From: Chthoniobacter sp.
Lineage (GTDB): Bacteria > Verrucomicrobiota > Verrucomicrobiia > Chthoniobacterales > Chthoniobacteraceae
Reading direction: 5' to 3'
NCBI GenBank assembly: GCA_021414005.1
Contig: JAIOPH010000026.1
Coordinates: forward strand, 1 to 64,000
Length of the DNA stretch: 64,000 nucleotides
Shown here: in pieces, positions 18,001 through 22,946 of the stretch
Position numbering within the stretch: the stretch's first letter is position 1
How the letters are laid out: every line of letters starts with the position of its first letter
Position numbers and translations under genes: made by a program
The notes under the pieces: generated by a model
Told to the model about the DNA's origin: nothing
Database searches by the model: none
What the model saw: only the letters and a program-made list of their open reading frames with translations

Positions 18001-20611
18001 CGCTGCCCGCCAGATACAGAATATTGTTCGCCAGGCTCGCGATGCCTCCTTGAGGCAGGGTTTGTCGGAGCGAGAATCCGACCAGATTGAAAATGTAAGT
18101 CGCGGTAGAGGATGTCACGACGACCGAGTCATTGGTGACAATCGGCTGGCCTGAAATGCCGGTGTCTCCCGTGGTATAGGTTCCCAATAGCGCACCGGTC
18201 TGCGCGTTGTAGGCATTGACCTTGTCCGCAAGCAGCGCATAAACCACGTTGTTCGCCACGGCCGGACTGCCCTTGAATGTGCCTGCCACGTTCCAGGGTG
18301 AAGTGTGGGTCGTGAGATCAATGGCGTAAAGGTTCGGGCTGCCGACGACGAAGGCCCGCCCCTGAGAAGCTGCCGGAACGGTGTCCATCGACCAGCCGTG
18401 CCAGCTCCACCCGAGATTGAGCGACCACAAACTGGATCCTGTCACCGGATCATGCGCCTGGAAAATGCCGGAGATCCAAGTATAGATGACCCCATCGTGA
18501 TAGGTGGGCGTCCATTTATCATACTGATCGAGAGACGAGTTAAAAAACCGCTGGCTGCCATCGGCGGTGTTGAAGCCATACAGCCCGCCGTAGTATCCGC
18601 CGTCAATCCAGACCCCGCCGTTGATCACCGTGGGAGCGTAGTAGCGTTCCCATTGTGCGCCATGCGGAGCGCTCCATATCGTTGCCCCGCTTGCGGCATT
18701 CAGACACCACAACTGGGTGTCGCTGCCATGATTGCCCCGCTGCACATAGACTTGGCCGCGATTGACCGTCGGTGGGTTGATGGAGTAGGCGGAATTGAAT
18801 GCATGGCTCCAGAGTTCCGCGCCTGTAATGGCGTCCAGGGCGCTTGCGTAGGTGCTCCCAAAGAAAGTCACCGGCGTCACGAAGACGCTCCCGGCACCAA
18901 CCGCGACCTGATTCAAGCTGGCTCCCCCGGGATAAGTCACCGACCATCCGGAAATGAAGGAGGTCGCACCCAGCGCGACCGCTTGGAATCCGGTGTGGGC
19001 CACACCGTTGCCAAAGGTGGGCCAGTTTTCCGATCTCTGAATGTCGAGAACGCTCAGTATCCCGGAGCCGTCCGTCCAGTTGTCCACATGGGCCGTGATT
19101 GTGGCGCTTTGCGGTCCGATGTCCTGCTCGGATTCCAGCGTGGAGAAGCTGAAAGTAGCCGAGGTTTGGCCCGCTAAGATCGTCGCAGTCCCAGGGAGCG
19201 CGAGCAAACTGGAACTGGAGGAAAGCGTGACGGAAATGTCGTTCACCGGAGGTGCGCTGAGCGTGACTGCTCCCTGGGAGGTGGCTCCCTGGGTGGTGCT
19301 GGCGGGCAGGCTGACTGTTAGCACAGCCTGTTCGTCGTCATCGACCCGGATGCTCCGGTTCGCCGAGACAATTCCCGCTGCCGTGGCGGAGATTACTGCG
19401 GTGCGCGGGCCTTGGAGCAGCGAGTTGTTGACGACAGTAATGTTGAACGTGGCCGAGAGTTGCCCTGCAGGGATGGTGACCAAGGCCGGAACCGTAATCT
19501 TCGAGGTGTCGCTGGAGGCCAGGCTCACGACCACGTTTGTCCCTTGGGCTTCGGTAATTGAAACCGTGCCCGCCGAAGGCAGAAGCCCCACCCCTTCCAC
19601 CGTGGAGGCCGGCATGGCCAGGCCCAGCGCGGGCGGAACCAGGGTGGCGTTGTTGACGATGTAAATTTGGTCGCCACTCGTTCGGAAGGCGAGGCGGCTG
19701 GCCCCACAACGAATCAGGTTTCCGGCAGTCCCGGAGACGCCATTCACCGCGACCGATGTGACTAGGGCATACGTCGTGGCATCGAAGGCCTTCAGCGTAA
19801 CCGTGCTGCCGCTTTGGGTGAGGAAGTAAACGCGGTTGCGAGCGGTTTCCGGACAAACCGAACCGCTGGCTGCGAACGTGCCGGCCACCGTCCTAGTCTG
19901 AGGATTCACCACTACACCGTTCGAAGCGTAAATTAGGCCGCCATCCCCAAAGATGCGGACACCGTAACCCGAGACCAGGCCCGACGTTTCATCAGTTTTT
20001 GTCAACCCGCTGGCATTGACATTGAATCGGCCGAACTCGAATCCCGACGTGTAGTTGTCATAGCCATAGAGCGTGCCGGATGATGATCCGAAAGCGATCG
20101 ACGACGCCACATAGATGGAGTCGATGGACATTGGTCGTTGGACATTGTCGTCAAAGATCGCAATCCCGTAATAGCTGCCGCGCGTGATGGCGATGGCGTG
20201 AGGATTGCCGGGCAGCACCTTAATTTCCCCGGCGTACATGGTGCCGTAAACCGTGGGCGGAATATTGATCTGCAAACCCACGGTCTGTGTGGCGAGGGTG
20301 ATCCGATTGATCGTGGAGGCACCGAAAAAGCCGGCGTAGAGAAACTGCCCGTCATCGGAAACCGCGAGCTGGTTGGGGTTTGAGTCCACCGCGATCGACG
20401 TGCCCAGCGCTCCCGTGCTCGGATTGATCGGGGTGATCGTATTGGCCCGGCCGGAGGTGTCGGTGCTCGGGACGCTCGCGTAAATTTTCTGCGTAACCGC
20501 GTCGTAGATGATGTCGTTATTGGCCAAGGTTACTGCGACTTGTGCCTGCGCCGGTAGGACGAAAACCAAAGTGAGCAGAAGGGTAGAAAGAATAGAGCGG
20601 AGCATTTTCAT
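1..20611 (-). CDS. Giant secreted RCC1-repeat protein (partial; C-terminus beyond window edge)
   Basis: A single minus-strand frame starts at ATG 20611 (MKMLRSILSTLLLTLVFVLP, a clear signal peptide ending near AQAQ) and is still open at base 1, giving at least 6,870 codons. I checked the codon phase at 20611, 16876, 15811, 14059, 12526, 9298, 7423, 6037, 2806, 2398 and 133; all agree, so there is no net frameshift. Domains in order (base positions): lactonase/YVTN-type propeller 20535-19700; two Ig-like units 19650-19060; PQQ-type propeller 19050-17970; DUF11 17960-17620; fibronectin-like 17600-17310; two cadherin-like beta-sandwiches 17310-16740; fibronectin-like, choice-of-anchor-D and Ig-like 16690-15815; then five RCC1 blocks with linkers; finally an Ig-like unit, one cadherin-like domain and a D.N.NGI.NLLEFAFG tail near 100. 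Function is unknown; adhesin, surface fibre or matrix scaffold are possible. A TACAAT-like -10 lies at 20661-20656 but no convincing -35. Confidence 0.93.
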   Translation of the reverse strand, partial: MKMLRSILSTLLLTLVFVLPAQAQVAVTLANNDIIYDAVTQKIYASVPSTDTSGRANTITPINPSTGALGTSIAVDSNPNQLAVSDDGQFLYAGFFGASTINRITLATQTVGLQINIPPTVYGTMYAGEIKVLPGNPHAIAITRGSYYGIAIFDDNVQRPMSIDSIYVASSIAFGSSSGTLYGYDNYTSGFEFGRFNVNASGLTKTDETSGLVSGYGVRIFGDGGLIYASNGVVVNPQTRTVAGTFAASGSVCPETARNRVYFLTQSGSTVTLKAFDATTYALVTSVAVNGVSGTAGNLIRCGASRLAFRTSGDQIYIVNNATLVPPALGLAMPASTVEGVGLLPSAGTVSITEAQGTNVVVSLASSDTSKITVPALVTIPAGQLSATFNITVVNNSLLQGPRTAVISATAAGIVSANRSIRVDDDEQAVLTVSLPASTTQGATSQGAVTLSAPPVNDISVTLSSSSSLLALPGTATILAGQTSATFSFSTLESEQDIGPQSATITAHVDNWTDGSGILSVLDIQRSENWPTFGNGVAHTGFQAVALGATSFISGWSVTYPGGASLNQVAVGAGSVFVTPVTFFGSTYASALDAITGAELWSHAFNSAYSINPPTVNRGQVYVQRGNHGSDTQLWCLNAASGATIWSAPHGAQWERYYAPTVINGGVWIDGGYYGGLYGFNTADGSQRFFNSSLDQYDKWTPTYHDGVIYTWISGIFQAHDPVTGSSLWSLNLGWSWHGWSMDTVPAASQGRAFVVGSPNLYAIDLTTHTSPWNVAGTFKGSPAVANNVVYALLADKVNAYNAQTGALLGTYTTGDTGISGQPIVTNDSVVVTSSTATYIFNLVGFSLRQTLPQGGIASLANNILYLAGSDGVLRSYYQEGTALADISIEQTLSPNPATNGTTVTITLTATNSGPSTASSVVIRDVLPSGLVYVSATASQGTCTEAGGTVTCAVGDLVVGSSAAITITATSDGAGNQTNAANITSVTYDPNSGNNNRSILLNVSPPIVATLSPTIGSSSVTLNGLVNAVGIGTTVSFDYGTTASYGSTTTATPSSVTGRASTAVSTTLYGLTPGTTYHCRARGVSTSGTGFGDDVVFTTLSNNANLSNLALGAGTLSPVFASGTTSYTASVPNATNTITVTPTVADSAATVKVNGVAVASGSASAAISLAVGSNTITTVVTAQNGSTTKTYSVVVTRAVPSMNANLSDLALSEGTLSPAFAGGTTGYAASVANGTAAISVTPTVADGTATVKVNGVTVASGDASSPISLALGVNTITVLVTAQDGTTARTYSVMVTRVVPPTAVTAAATGLAATFATLNGMVNPNGLATTAQFEYGLSTAYGSTTSVTLAPANGSAAQSVSALIAGLTSGLTYHYRLTAANSLGTTYGADQTFITGNPGIAVEQPAGTGLSSGASRDFGSAGIGAVAGTLTFTVRSTGPGTLGDLAVSVDGASRLDYTVNAAGLPASLAAGGTGTFTVAFRPWLGGTRAAVLHITSSLLPPFDIALTGTGLAQPGPGQSIVTATLPAVVRNTAAPFNLLAGATSGLPVTYTLLTGPATVSSSGLVTLTGAVGAVTVRISQAGGSGYHPAEAYVSFQVTALGQEFVKVASGPMGSHSAGLRADGTLWTWGSNTNGQLGDGSTTNRNSPGQVGSATNWSAVACGRLHTVAVKSDGTLWAWGLNGSGQLGDSTTTQRTAPVRVGTASNWTSVACGGDYTVAINSDGTLWAWGSNGSGQLGDGTTTQRTSPVQISAVNNWTGVACGYSHTIALRSNGTLWSWGSNEVGQLGDGTTTNRTVPAQIGTGSNWTAAACGSISSYGESHTAAVKSDGTLWAWGQGRYGALGDGGGAFSSARTNPGQVGSATNWTAVVCGSANTLAVRSDGTLWACGRNNFGQLGDGTTTDRSTQVQIGTVDNWGAMACGASHTLAVKGDGTLWAWGSNASGQLGYATNTTRHTPVQVGSAGNCAALAAGNTHALAVKSDGSLWAWGTNGVGQLGDGTYLQRNSPVRVGTAANWAAVSCGGGFTVARKSDGTLWAWGDNSFGQLGNGVSQRTNSPAQIGTANNWATVACGNLHTVAVKSDGTLWAWGYSSTGGLGDGTTTSRGAPVQIGVESNWAAVAAGYGHTVAIKTDGTLWAWGNNSSGQVGDGTGRDRLSPVLIDSATDWTAVACGSNHSAAVKSDGTLWVWGRNNEGQVGNGTTNNRNSPAQVGSATDWEAVACGVFDTMAVKRDGTLWAWGENDQGQLGDGTTTSRSVPVPIGTHTAWGKLPVGLGYKFSALLTIDGTVWTSGDNTEGELGTIDPRVPNRSAPARVVQTLSFTALPPLVTGQSVTLSGMSDSQLPVIYGATGPATLNGNILTPTGTGPIRVSVWQAGDGTWASPDPLVQAHPGATGSPTVATSAPTGVTSTTATLNGTVHPGSLATTAQFEYGPTTAYGNTVNVPLFPNDGNTVQAVSIPLSGLTPGVTYHYRLTASNSFGAANGGDRSFITAPVLVVEQPAGTALGNALSTIDFGSAVIGAAGSTKTFIVRNNGSVALTGLAVTLDGAGLGAYTAYTSGFPATLAPGGSAAFTVAFRPWQSGTQAAALHLASSDPLRNPFNIALTGMGLTQPRPGQSIVTASAPAVARTTTAPFTLLASATSGLPLTYAVLTGPATISSGGLVTLTGAAGTVTVKISQAGGSGYDPVESYVTFQVTPGQDFVKVTGKENVSAGIRADGTLWTWGYNQYGQLGDGTNTNRSNPVQVGTATNWAAVAFTSRTTVAVKNDGTLWTWGYSGPYSPSQIGTAADWASVAGGTYHTMATKRDGTLWAWGDNFRGQLGDGTNTTRSTPVQIGTATNWTSVDCGSLHTVAVRNDGTLWAWGSNDYGQLGDGTSTSRSSPVLIGTVADWASMACGANHTLARKMDGTLWAWGSNDNGQMGDGTYTGRSRPVQVGTAGTWTAVACGLSHTMAVQSDGTLWAWGNNARSQLGDGTTYNSFGGTAEPKRNTPMQVGTATDWAAAACGSYHTLALKRDGALWAWGGDNSYGELGYPAYRSSLGPVQIGSAGNCLAAACGERHMAVVASDGTLWAWGDNYYGAVGDGTATNSTRPLQIGSASNWASVACGSDRTAAVKSDGTLWAWGINVDGSIPRSPSQVDFASNWSAAASGGSHIVGVKTDGTLWAWGSNSRGELGDGTTTNRTSPVRVGAASSWTAVACGSSHNIALKSNGTLWAWGWNVAGQLGDGTTTQRTSPVQIGSASNWAAVAGGAYHTAAVRSDGTLWAWGENAKGQLGDGTTTTRTTPTQIGVAGDWAAVACGSLHTWAVKRDGTLWAWGDNSSGQLGDGTTTQRTSPVRIGTSNAWGKLPVGLGGAFSGVLTVDGTLWTCGARTLGILGNFDPSVPNPAWPVPVPQTLSLPALPALNVGQPFALSATSDSQLPVSYGVAGPATLSGNLLTVTGAGNIEVTAWQPGDNIWGTTEPARQTQTVTALPTVVTAAASGMTATTATLNGTVNPGGLATTALFEYGPTAAYGSTAAVTLSPNNGNSDQTVSAILTGLPPGVTHYRLTATNSLGSANGADQTFTTASPAIVVEQPTGTGLTTDVSTRDFGSASIGAAGNTYTFTVRNTGSLVLSGLAASVGGAAQLDYTISAAGLPASLAPGASATFSVAFRPWLGGTRAAVLRIASNDPLRNPFNIALTGTGLTQPGPGQGIVQAAAPAVVKAGSLPFRLFFGATSGLPVTYAVLTGPVTISSTGLVTLTGAAGEVTIRISQAGGGGYDPTETYVTFQVTAAGQDFVKLARGSYANHSVGIRADGTLWAWGDNGYGQVGDGTTTQRTAPVRVGTASNWTSVACAYGHTVAVKNDGTLWAWGSNDSGQLGDGTTTQRTSPVQIGTATTWTSVACGASHTVAVRSDGTLWAWGYNFNGQVGDGTTTNRTSPVQVGLASNWAAAACGSSHTVAVKSDGTLWAWGWNFYTQLGDGTGTTRTSPVQVGAESNWAAVACGSTHTLAVKNTGTLWAWGDNSYGQLGDGTFGQRISPVQISPATNWASIVGGGNRTVATKSDGTLWVWGYNVSGQLGDGTTTNRSSPVQIGLSNDWTAVTCGAGHTGAMKSDGSVWTWGSDSYGQLGNASSNRRPSPVLNGLAGGSVAADCGSVHTVVVKNDGTLWAWGTNTYGQLGDGTTTNQASPLLIGLANNWVAAACGAYHTAAIKGDGTLWAWGQNYSGQLGDGTNGTNANRISPVQIGSATNWAAVAGGGAYTVALKSDHTLWAWGNNNYGQLGDGTFFSQRDSPVQIGSADNWASVACGDAHTIALKSDGTLWTWGNNIGDGTGGWRSSPGQVGVANDWVAASGGGSHTAALKSDGTLWAWGENGSGQLGDGTTSDRLSPVRVGSATNWVAVACGQDHTMAMKTDGTLWAWGDNSGGQLGDGTTTRRTSPVQIGTMSAWSTLPLRLGARFSAARTLDGTVWTCGDPVDGKLGNYDPGVPHRILPARAAQTLSFPTLPFLSIGQPVTLAAVAGSQLPVTYGVTGPATLNGNILTATALGTIQVVAWQPGDATWAVVEPMLKTQTLVLPTVATTIATGVSTTTATLHGMVNPKGRAATARFEYGTTTGYGSFANVTLSPNDGTSDQAVSAALTGLTTGQTYHYRLTATNDFGTTNGADMTFTPAPPQITVEQPVGKGLTSGSSTVGFGGVTIGTAASNTLTFTVRNAGPGSLAGLAVSLDGAALVDYTLNATGLATSLEAGASSTFTVTFRPWQAGARPAALHIASNDPLRNPFNIALTGTGLAQTGPGQSIVVAPVPRVVRTGSAPFSLLAAATSGLPLSYAVLTGPATVSGAGVVTLTGATGAVTLRISQAGGSGYDPAEAYASFQVLAPGQQFVKLARAPFASHAAGIRSDGTLWMWGNNDNGQLGDGTTTQRSAPVQVGAATNWLAVACGNAHTMAVKADGTLWGWGTNGAGQLGDGTTTQRSSPVQVGTATNWASVACGYSHTLAIRTDGTLWAWGWNGYGELGDGTTLNRNTPVQIGAATNWTSLAGGDDHSAGVRSDGTLWTWGRNDNSQLGDATTTQRLAPVQIGVATNWTAVTCGFAHTAAIRGDGSLWAWGLNADGQLGDGTINTRSAPVPVGTGALWTGVAAGQSHTVGMRSDGTLWAWGDNSSSQLGDGTTTTRRNPVQVGTAVNWAAVTAGYYHTLALGSDGSVSAWGSNASGQLGDGANSRRLIPVKIDASGNWLAFSEGNAHTAGVRSDGTLWAWGVNTNGQLGDGTTTERNLPIQIGLDTNWAWVACGSAHTVAVKGDGTLWVWGWNNVGQLGDGTSTQRLSPVQVGTATNWSKVACGDQHTVAIKTDGTIWSWGMNDNGQLGAGNNTNRFSPAQVGTAMWASVTCGEKHTEAIRMDGTLWACGQGFYGAVGDGTTSQRTSLVQVGTATNWQTVTAGFAYTMAVKSDGTLWGWGRNDSGQLGDGATTNRNAPVQIGTATSWAGIAAGEKHTVAVRSDGTLWSWGFNTGGQLGDGTTTSRTTPGQVGTGNGWAKVPLRLGYVNTAIQSLDGTLWACGSGLLGTSDYRVASLILPPRASQEFLFPVPSAQMIGVPIVLGAVGESQLPVTYRVSGPATLVGNVITRTAQGFLQVVAWQPGDVAWASTEPRAMASPLATTGLATGVDSNSATVSGTVNPNGQVTAAQFEYGLTTAYGSTVSVTLSPSNGNTVQTVSAALTGLTAGATYHYRMTATNDLGTSLGADRTFATPGPSLVVEQPVGTSLSNGVGTRDFGSATIGAPGGTLSFTLRNTGAGTLSGLALSLEGPGRLDYTINASGLPAVLAPGANTSLSVSFRPYQGGARAATLRIVSNDVARSPFTVNLTGTGLTQPGPTQTIVVAPPTLVRTGSAPFYLRAGATSGLPVTAVLLAGPATLDLDGLITLTGAPGAVTLRFMQPGGSGYDPAETYVTFPVTAAGQEFVKVARGSGASHAAGLRADGTLWTWGLNTSGQLGDGTIINRPAPVQVATPVLSGGPWTWADVACGASHTVAVLTNGTSRTLWAWGQNSSGQLGDGTTTQRLTPVPIGTATNWASVAGGSGHSVALQTTGTLWTWGLNSSSQLGDGTTTNRSAPAQVGTATWVSLACGSSHTLGVQTNGTLWAWGLNSNGQLGDGGTATRTTPGQIGTALWTTVACGTSHTLAVKSDGTLWSWGLNTSGQLGDGGTTQRTTPAQIGTASNWVALTAGANHSLGGKSDGTLWSWGLNTSGQLGDNSLTLRTAPVPVGAASNWAALAAGSSHTVALQSDGTLWTWGLNTSGQSGDSATTQRLRPVPSPGSWAAVANGNGFTVAVKSDGTLWAWGSNTSGQLGDGTTVHRSAPVQIGVASDWASVAAGSNHTVAVKTNGTLWSWGTNTNGQLGDGTTASRTSPAQAGSEVWASVACGTSYTLGLKTDGSLWAWGTNGRGQLGNNSTTQSNVPVAIAVGTQWTAIACGASHTVGRQIDGSLWAWGNNGNGQLGDGSVLQRNVPVPIAPGTAWTTVTCGASHTLAVKTDGTLWAWGLNTNGQLGNGTTSQSLSPIPIGLDTAWASVAGGLSHTAALKTDGTLWTWGLNTSGQLGNGTTSQSLSPTAATTGSAWRKLPARTGDTFTTVLARDGTTWTAGDRSFGTLGNLDPSTPNRAWPTRAAQTLNLPTLPPLTVGVPVALTAVAGSQLPISYRVVGPGTLSGNVLTPTAAGPLQLIAWQPGDSTWATTDPALQSRTVIALSSNANLTDLVLSSGAFTPAFAPGTFAYTATVDYVVSAVTLTPAVADGTATVTVNGIPVTSGTPSGSLPLLVGTNSLVTIVTAQDGTSMRTYTVTVTRQSAVDNWRQFHFGNNTAFTGNDQDYNHNGIINLLEFAFGTNPVTSTAGVL
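690..2806 (-). repeat. RCC1 block 5 (14 repeats)
   Basis: The block opens with GQEFVKVARG at 2806. The 14 cores lie near 2721, 2543, 2396, 2248, 2101, 1951, 1801, 1657, 1507, 1360, 1210, 1060, 907 and 762. The second unit has a small change, TSRTLWAWG. The closing unit is GTTWTAGD. After this block the linker differs from the other four: an Ig-like unit is followed by one cadherin-like domain and the C-terminal tail. Confidence 0.92.
3940..6037 (-). repeat. RCC1 block 4 (14 repeats)
   Basis: The block opens with GQQFVKLAR at 6037. The 14 cores lie near 5950, 5800, 5652, 5500, 5350, 5200, 5050, 4902, 4750, 4602, 4456, 4306, 4159 and 4000. The unit near 5050 has a diverged core (SVSAWG-like). 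The closing unit near 4000 reads GTLWACG. Confidence 0.92.
7190..9298 (-). repeat. RCC1 block 3 (14 repeats)
   Basis: The block opens with GQDFVKLARG at 9298. The 14 cores lie near 9211, 9061, 8911, 8761, 8611, 8461, 8310, 8161, 8011, 7855, 7700, 7562, 7412 and 7256. This is the most regular block, with most units exactly 150 bp apart. Confidence 0.93.
10445..12526 (-). repeat. RCC1 block 2 (14 repeats)
   Basis: The block opens with GQDFVKVTG at 12526. Its 14 GTLW-type cores lie near 12446, 12298, 12181, 12030, 11880, 11731, 11551, 11400, 11251, 11120, 10970, 10820, 10670 and 10519. Spacing is mostly 150 bp, with a shorter unit near 12298 and longer units near 11731 and 11551 that carry insertions. 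The final unit is again the degenerate closing type. Confidence 0.92.
13675..15811 (-). repeat. RCC1 block 1 (14 repeats)
   Basis: Fourteen RCC1-type units of about 50 residues are visible by their GTLWAWG core, near 15727, 15577, 15426, 15276, 15107, 14950, 14800, 14649, 14500, 14349, 14200, 14050, 13901 and 13749. The block opens with GQEFVKVASG at 15811. One unit has an insertion (SISSYGES, about 15160-15180) and one reads GTLWACG instead of GTLWAWG near 14950. The last unit is degenerate (GTVWTSGDN), as in the other blocks, and probably closes the propeller. Confidence 0.93.
15812..20611 (-). other. N-terminal multidomain region of the giant protein
   Basis: This 4.8-kb part precedes the RCC1 array and is not repetitive at the kilobase scale. 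The first ~280 residues look like the N-terminal propeller of secreted verrucomicrobial/acidobacterial proteins (phrases such as YDAVTQKIYASVPSTD and LAVSDDGQFLYAG). The region 19050-17970 carries PQQ-propeller features (GAELWSHAF, GATIWSAP, GSSLWSLN). DUF11 follows (SPNPATNGTTVTITLTATNS). The two cadherin-like sandwiches near 17310-16740 share TYSVVVTRAV / TYSVMVTRVV ends. Domain names rest on motif recognition only. Confidence 0.75.
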
Positions 20612-21035
20612 CGGCTTTGGGGACAGAGTGGATTCTGGATGACGTTGGGGAAAATATTGTAGAGGCACTAATTCGGGGGGAGCTTCGCTGGGGACTTTTG
20701 GCACCGAAGGTTCTCGTGCCATGCGTGACGTGCAAGAGCTATTTATCTCCATTGCCCCTCCATTGGGCTATCGCTCGAGGCTTCTCCAGCCTAAGATAAC
20801 CGCACAATGTCCGCAGGAACTGCATAACTGCATGGATGCCGATGGGATGTTGTGAGAAATCTAGGCGCGGAGGTTGCGCTGGATGCCCGGTTTGCGGCTC
20901 GGGGCGTGAGGTTTCCATCCATGGGAGGGCGGCACAGTTCGTTTTACAGGTCGAGCTGGCGCAGGATGTGAGCGCTTCGGCGCTGTCGCAGTATTGTGGC
21001 TGTGAGCCAGCCAGCCGGAGCAGCGCCTTTGGAGG
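20612..21035. other. Intergenic region between divergent genes, no gene seen
   Basis: This 424-bp gap separates the giant gene (leftward) from the MbnP-MbnH fusion (rightward), so it should hold both promoters. I see a TACAAT-like hexamer on the minus strand at 20661-20656 without a good -35, and a small hairpin (ggcac...gtgcc) near 20700. The short frames here have no recognisable protein features. Confidence 0.5.
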
Positions 21036-22793
21036 GTGGCACGGCGCGGCGTTCCCGGTATCGTGGCGGTTGTGTCGGTTTTACGCATCATTGGACTCGT
21101 TCTACTCGTCGCGCTGCGCGCGTCGGCGGCGACGCTGACTTTGGTGGTGGATCATCGGGCGGAGAATGCACCGCTGCTGCTGGATTCCCTGCGCTACAGG
21201 AACAAGGCGGGCGAGGTGTTTTCCATCACGCGCGCGAGCTATCTGCTGAGCGGCTTCGCCTTGCAGCGCGGCGATGGTTCGTGGCTGGAGATGCCGCACG
21301 TCGCGTGGATGGATGCGGCCCGGCGGCGGACGAGCACGGTTGTGACCGACGTGCCGGCGGGGCGTTACACGGCGCTGCGTTTTTATGTAGGTCTCGACCC
21401 GGCGACGAATACGGGCAATCCCGCGCTGCATCCGCCCGAGCATGCGCTGAATCCGAATGTAAACGGGCTGCACTGGACGTGGCAGAGCGGCTACATCTTT
21501 CTCGCGCTGGAGGGTCGCTGGCGGCGCGGCAGTGAGGCGCCGGGCGGGTTCTCGTATCATTTCGCCCGTGATCCGAACCGCACGGCGATCACACTAAAAG
21601 GCGACATTGATCTCACGGGCGACGCGGTCGCGGAGGTGGCGTTCGATTTGCCGCGCGTGCTCGAGGGCATCTCTTTTGCCAAGGATGGCAGCTCCACGCA
21701 TTCGCACGCGGGTGATCCGGTCGCCGCGGCCATCGCGGCGAATCTGCCAGGGGCCTTCGCGCTCAAGACGGTGACGAGCCGCGTGGCGGAAATCGCGCGA
21801 CCGCCCGCGGTCACGCCGCTGTACCTGCCGGCGAAGTTCACGCCGTATCGCTTCACCGTGAGCAAGACGTTTCCCCTGCCCGCGCTGCCGCGCGACAATC
21901 CGCTGATCGAAGAACGTGTGGCGCTGGGGAGGCGGCTTTTCAATGACACCGCGCTGTCGCGCGATGGGACGCTGTCGTGCGCGTCGTGCCATACGCAGGA
22001 GTTCGGGTTTGCCGATCCGCGGCGCTTCAGCATCGGGGTGGAAGGGCGCAAGGGCACGCGCCACGGGATGCCGCTTTTCAATCTCGCGTGGAAAAGTCGC
22101 TTTTTCTGGGATGGCCGCGCGCCGTCGCTGCGGGCGCAGGCGCTCGTGCCCATCGCGGATCATCTGGAGATGGACGAGTCGGTGGAAAATGTGGCGAGGA
22201 AACTTCAGAAGACGGCGAGTGCGGAGTTTGCGCGGGCCTTTGATTCCGCGGAGGTCACGCCGGAGCGCATCGGTTTGGCGATCGAGAATTATCTGCTCAC
22301 GTTGACTTCGCAGGACTCGAAATTTGACCGGGCGATGCGCGGCGATGAAAAATTGAACGCGGAGGAGCAGCAGGGATTCGAGCTTTTCATGACGGAGCGC
22401 GAGCCGCGCCTCGGCAGCATGGGTGCGGATTGTTTTCACTGCCACGGCGGCCCGTTGTTCACCGATCACCAGTTTCGCAATAACGGTCTGGAAATCTCCG
22501 ACACCGATCTCGGGCGCTATCGAGTGACCGAGAATGCGATCGACCGCGGAACCTTTGCCACACCGAGTCTGCGCAATGTGGCCGTGACTGCGCCCTACAT
22601 GCACGACGGGCGTTTCCAGACGCTCGAGCAGGTGCTGGATCACTACAGCGCCGGCGTGCAGCGCACGGACACGCTGGACCCGAATCTCGCGAAGCACCCG
22701 GTCGGCGGCCTGCATTTGTCGGCGGAGGAAAAAAAGGCGCTCCTCGCCTTCCTGCGCACGCTCACGGATCGCGCATTCCTGCCGCAGCCATGA
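21036..22793 (+). CDS. MbnP-like copper-binding domain fused to MauG/MbnH-like di-heme peroxidase
   Basis: A 585-residue exported protein. A hydrophobic signal (VLRIIGLVLLVALRASA) precedes an MbnP-type domain (about 33-180), recognised by VPAGRYTALRFYVGLD and the HWTWQSGYIFLALEG signature with Trp147 and Trp149. Residues ~265-580 form a bacterial di-heme cytochrome c peroxidase/MauG domain with two haem sites, CASCH (315-319) and CFHCH (466-470), and the conserved FWDGR (Trp358). In methanobactin-related systems MbnH is a di-heme enzyme that oxidises a Trp of its separate partner MbnP to kynurenine, creating a copper site. Here both occupy one chain, so self-modification is a reasonable inference. 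It is not next to methanobactin genes. The start is uncertain: GTG 21036, 21063 or 21072 all fit; ggagg abuts 21036. Confidence 0.87.
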   Translation: MARRGVPGIVAVVSVLRIIGLVLLVALRASAATLTLVVDHRAENAPLLLDSLRYRNKAGEVFSITRASYLLSGFALQRGDGSWLEMPHVAWMDAARRRTSTVVTDVPAGRYTALRFYVGLDPATNTGNPALHPPEHALNPNVNGLHWTWQSGYIFLALEGRWRRGSEAPGGFSYHFARDPNRTAITLKGDIDLTGDAVAEVAFDLPRVLEGISFAKDGSSTHSHAGDPVAAAIAANLPGAFALKTVTSRVAEIARPPAVTPLYLPAKFTPYRFTVSKTFPLPALPRDNPLIEERVALGRRLFNDTALSRDGTLSCASCHTQEFGFADPRRFSIGVEGRKGTRHGMPLFNLAWKSRFFWDGRAPSLRAQALVPIADHLEMDESVENVARKLQKTASAEFARAFDSAEVTPERIGLAIENYLLTLTSQDSKFDRAMRGDEKLNAEEQQGFELFMTEREPRLGSMGADCFHCHGGPLFTDHQFRNNGLEISDTDLGRYRVTENAIDRGTFATPSLRNVAVTAPYMHDGRFQTLEQVLDHYSAGVQRTDTLDPNLAKHPVGGLHLSAEEKKALLAFLRTLTDRAFLPQP

Positions 22794-22879
22794 GTGCGGC
22801 GGCGCTGCGCAGATCATTGTGCCGGACGTCGCCGGTTGCAGGTTTATCCACCGTTTTTCGGGTGACGTGGTCATGGAAA

Positions 22880-22907
22880 GGGCCGCCGACTTTGACGTCG
22901 GCGGCCC
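22880..22907. terminator. Bidirectional hairpin terminator
   Basis: A perfect 11-bp stem (gggccgccgac / gtcggcggccc) with a 6-base loop lies between two convergent genes. A short T-rich run follows on each side (catttta to the right, tttcc on the left-going strand). Confidence 0.8.
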
Positions 22908-22946
22908 TGCCATTTTAGGAGGAAGAAGCAGCAGTTGGGCGCGCGA

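Noticed and set aside
20836..21138. Cys-rich 100-codon plus-strand frame between the giant gene and the MbnP-MbnH fusion
   Set aside because: No homology-like motifs, overlaps the fusion gene in another frame and lacks a credible ribosome-binding site.
21036..22793. A methanobactin biosynthesis locus
   Set aside because: Only MbnP- and MbnH-like domains are present; no MbnA precursor, MbnB/MbnC or MbnT-type genes lie nearby.
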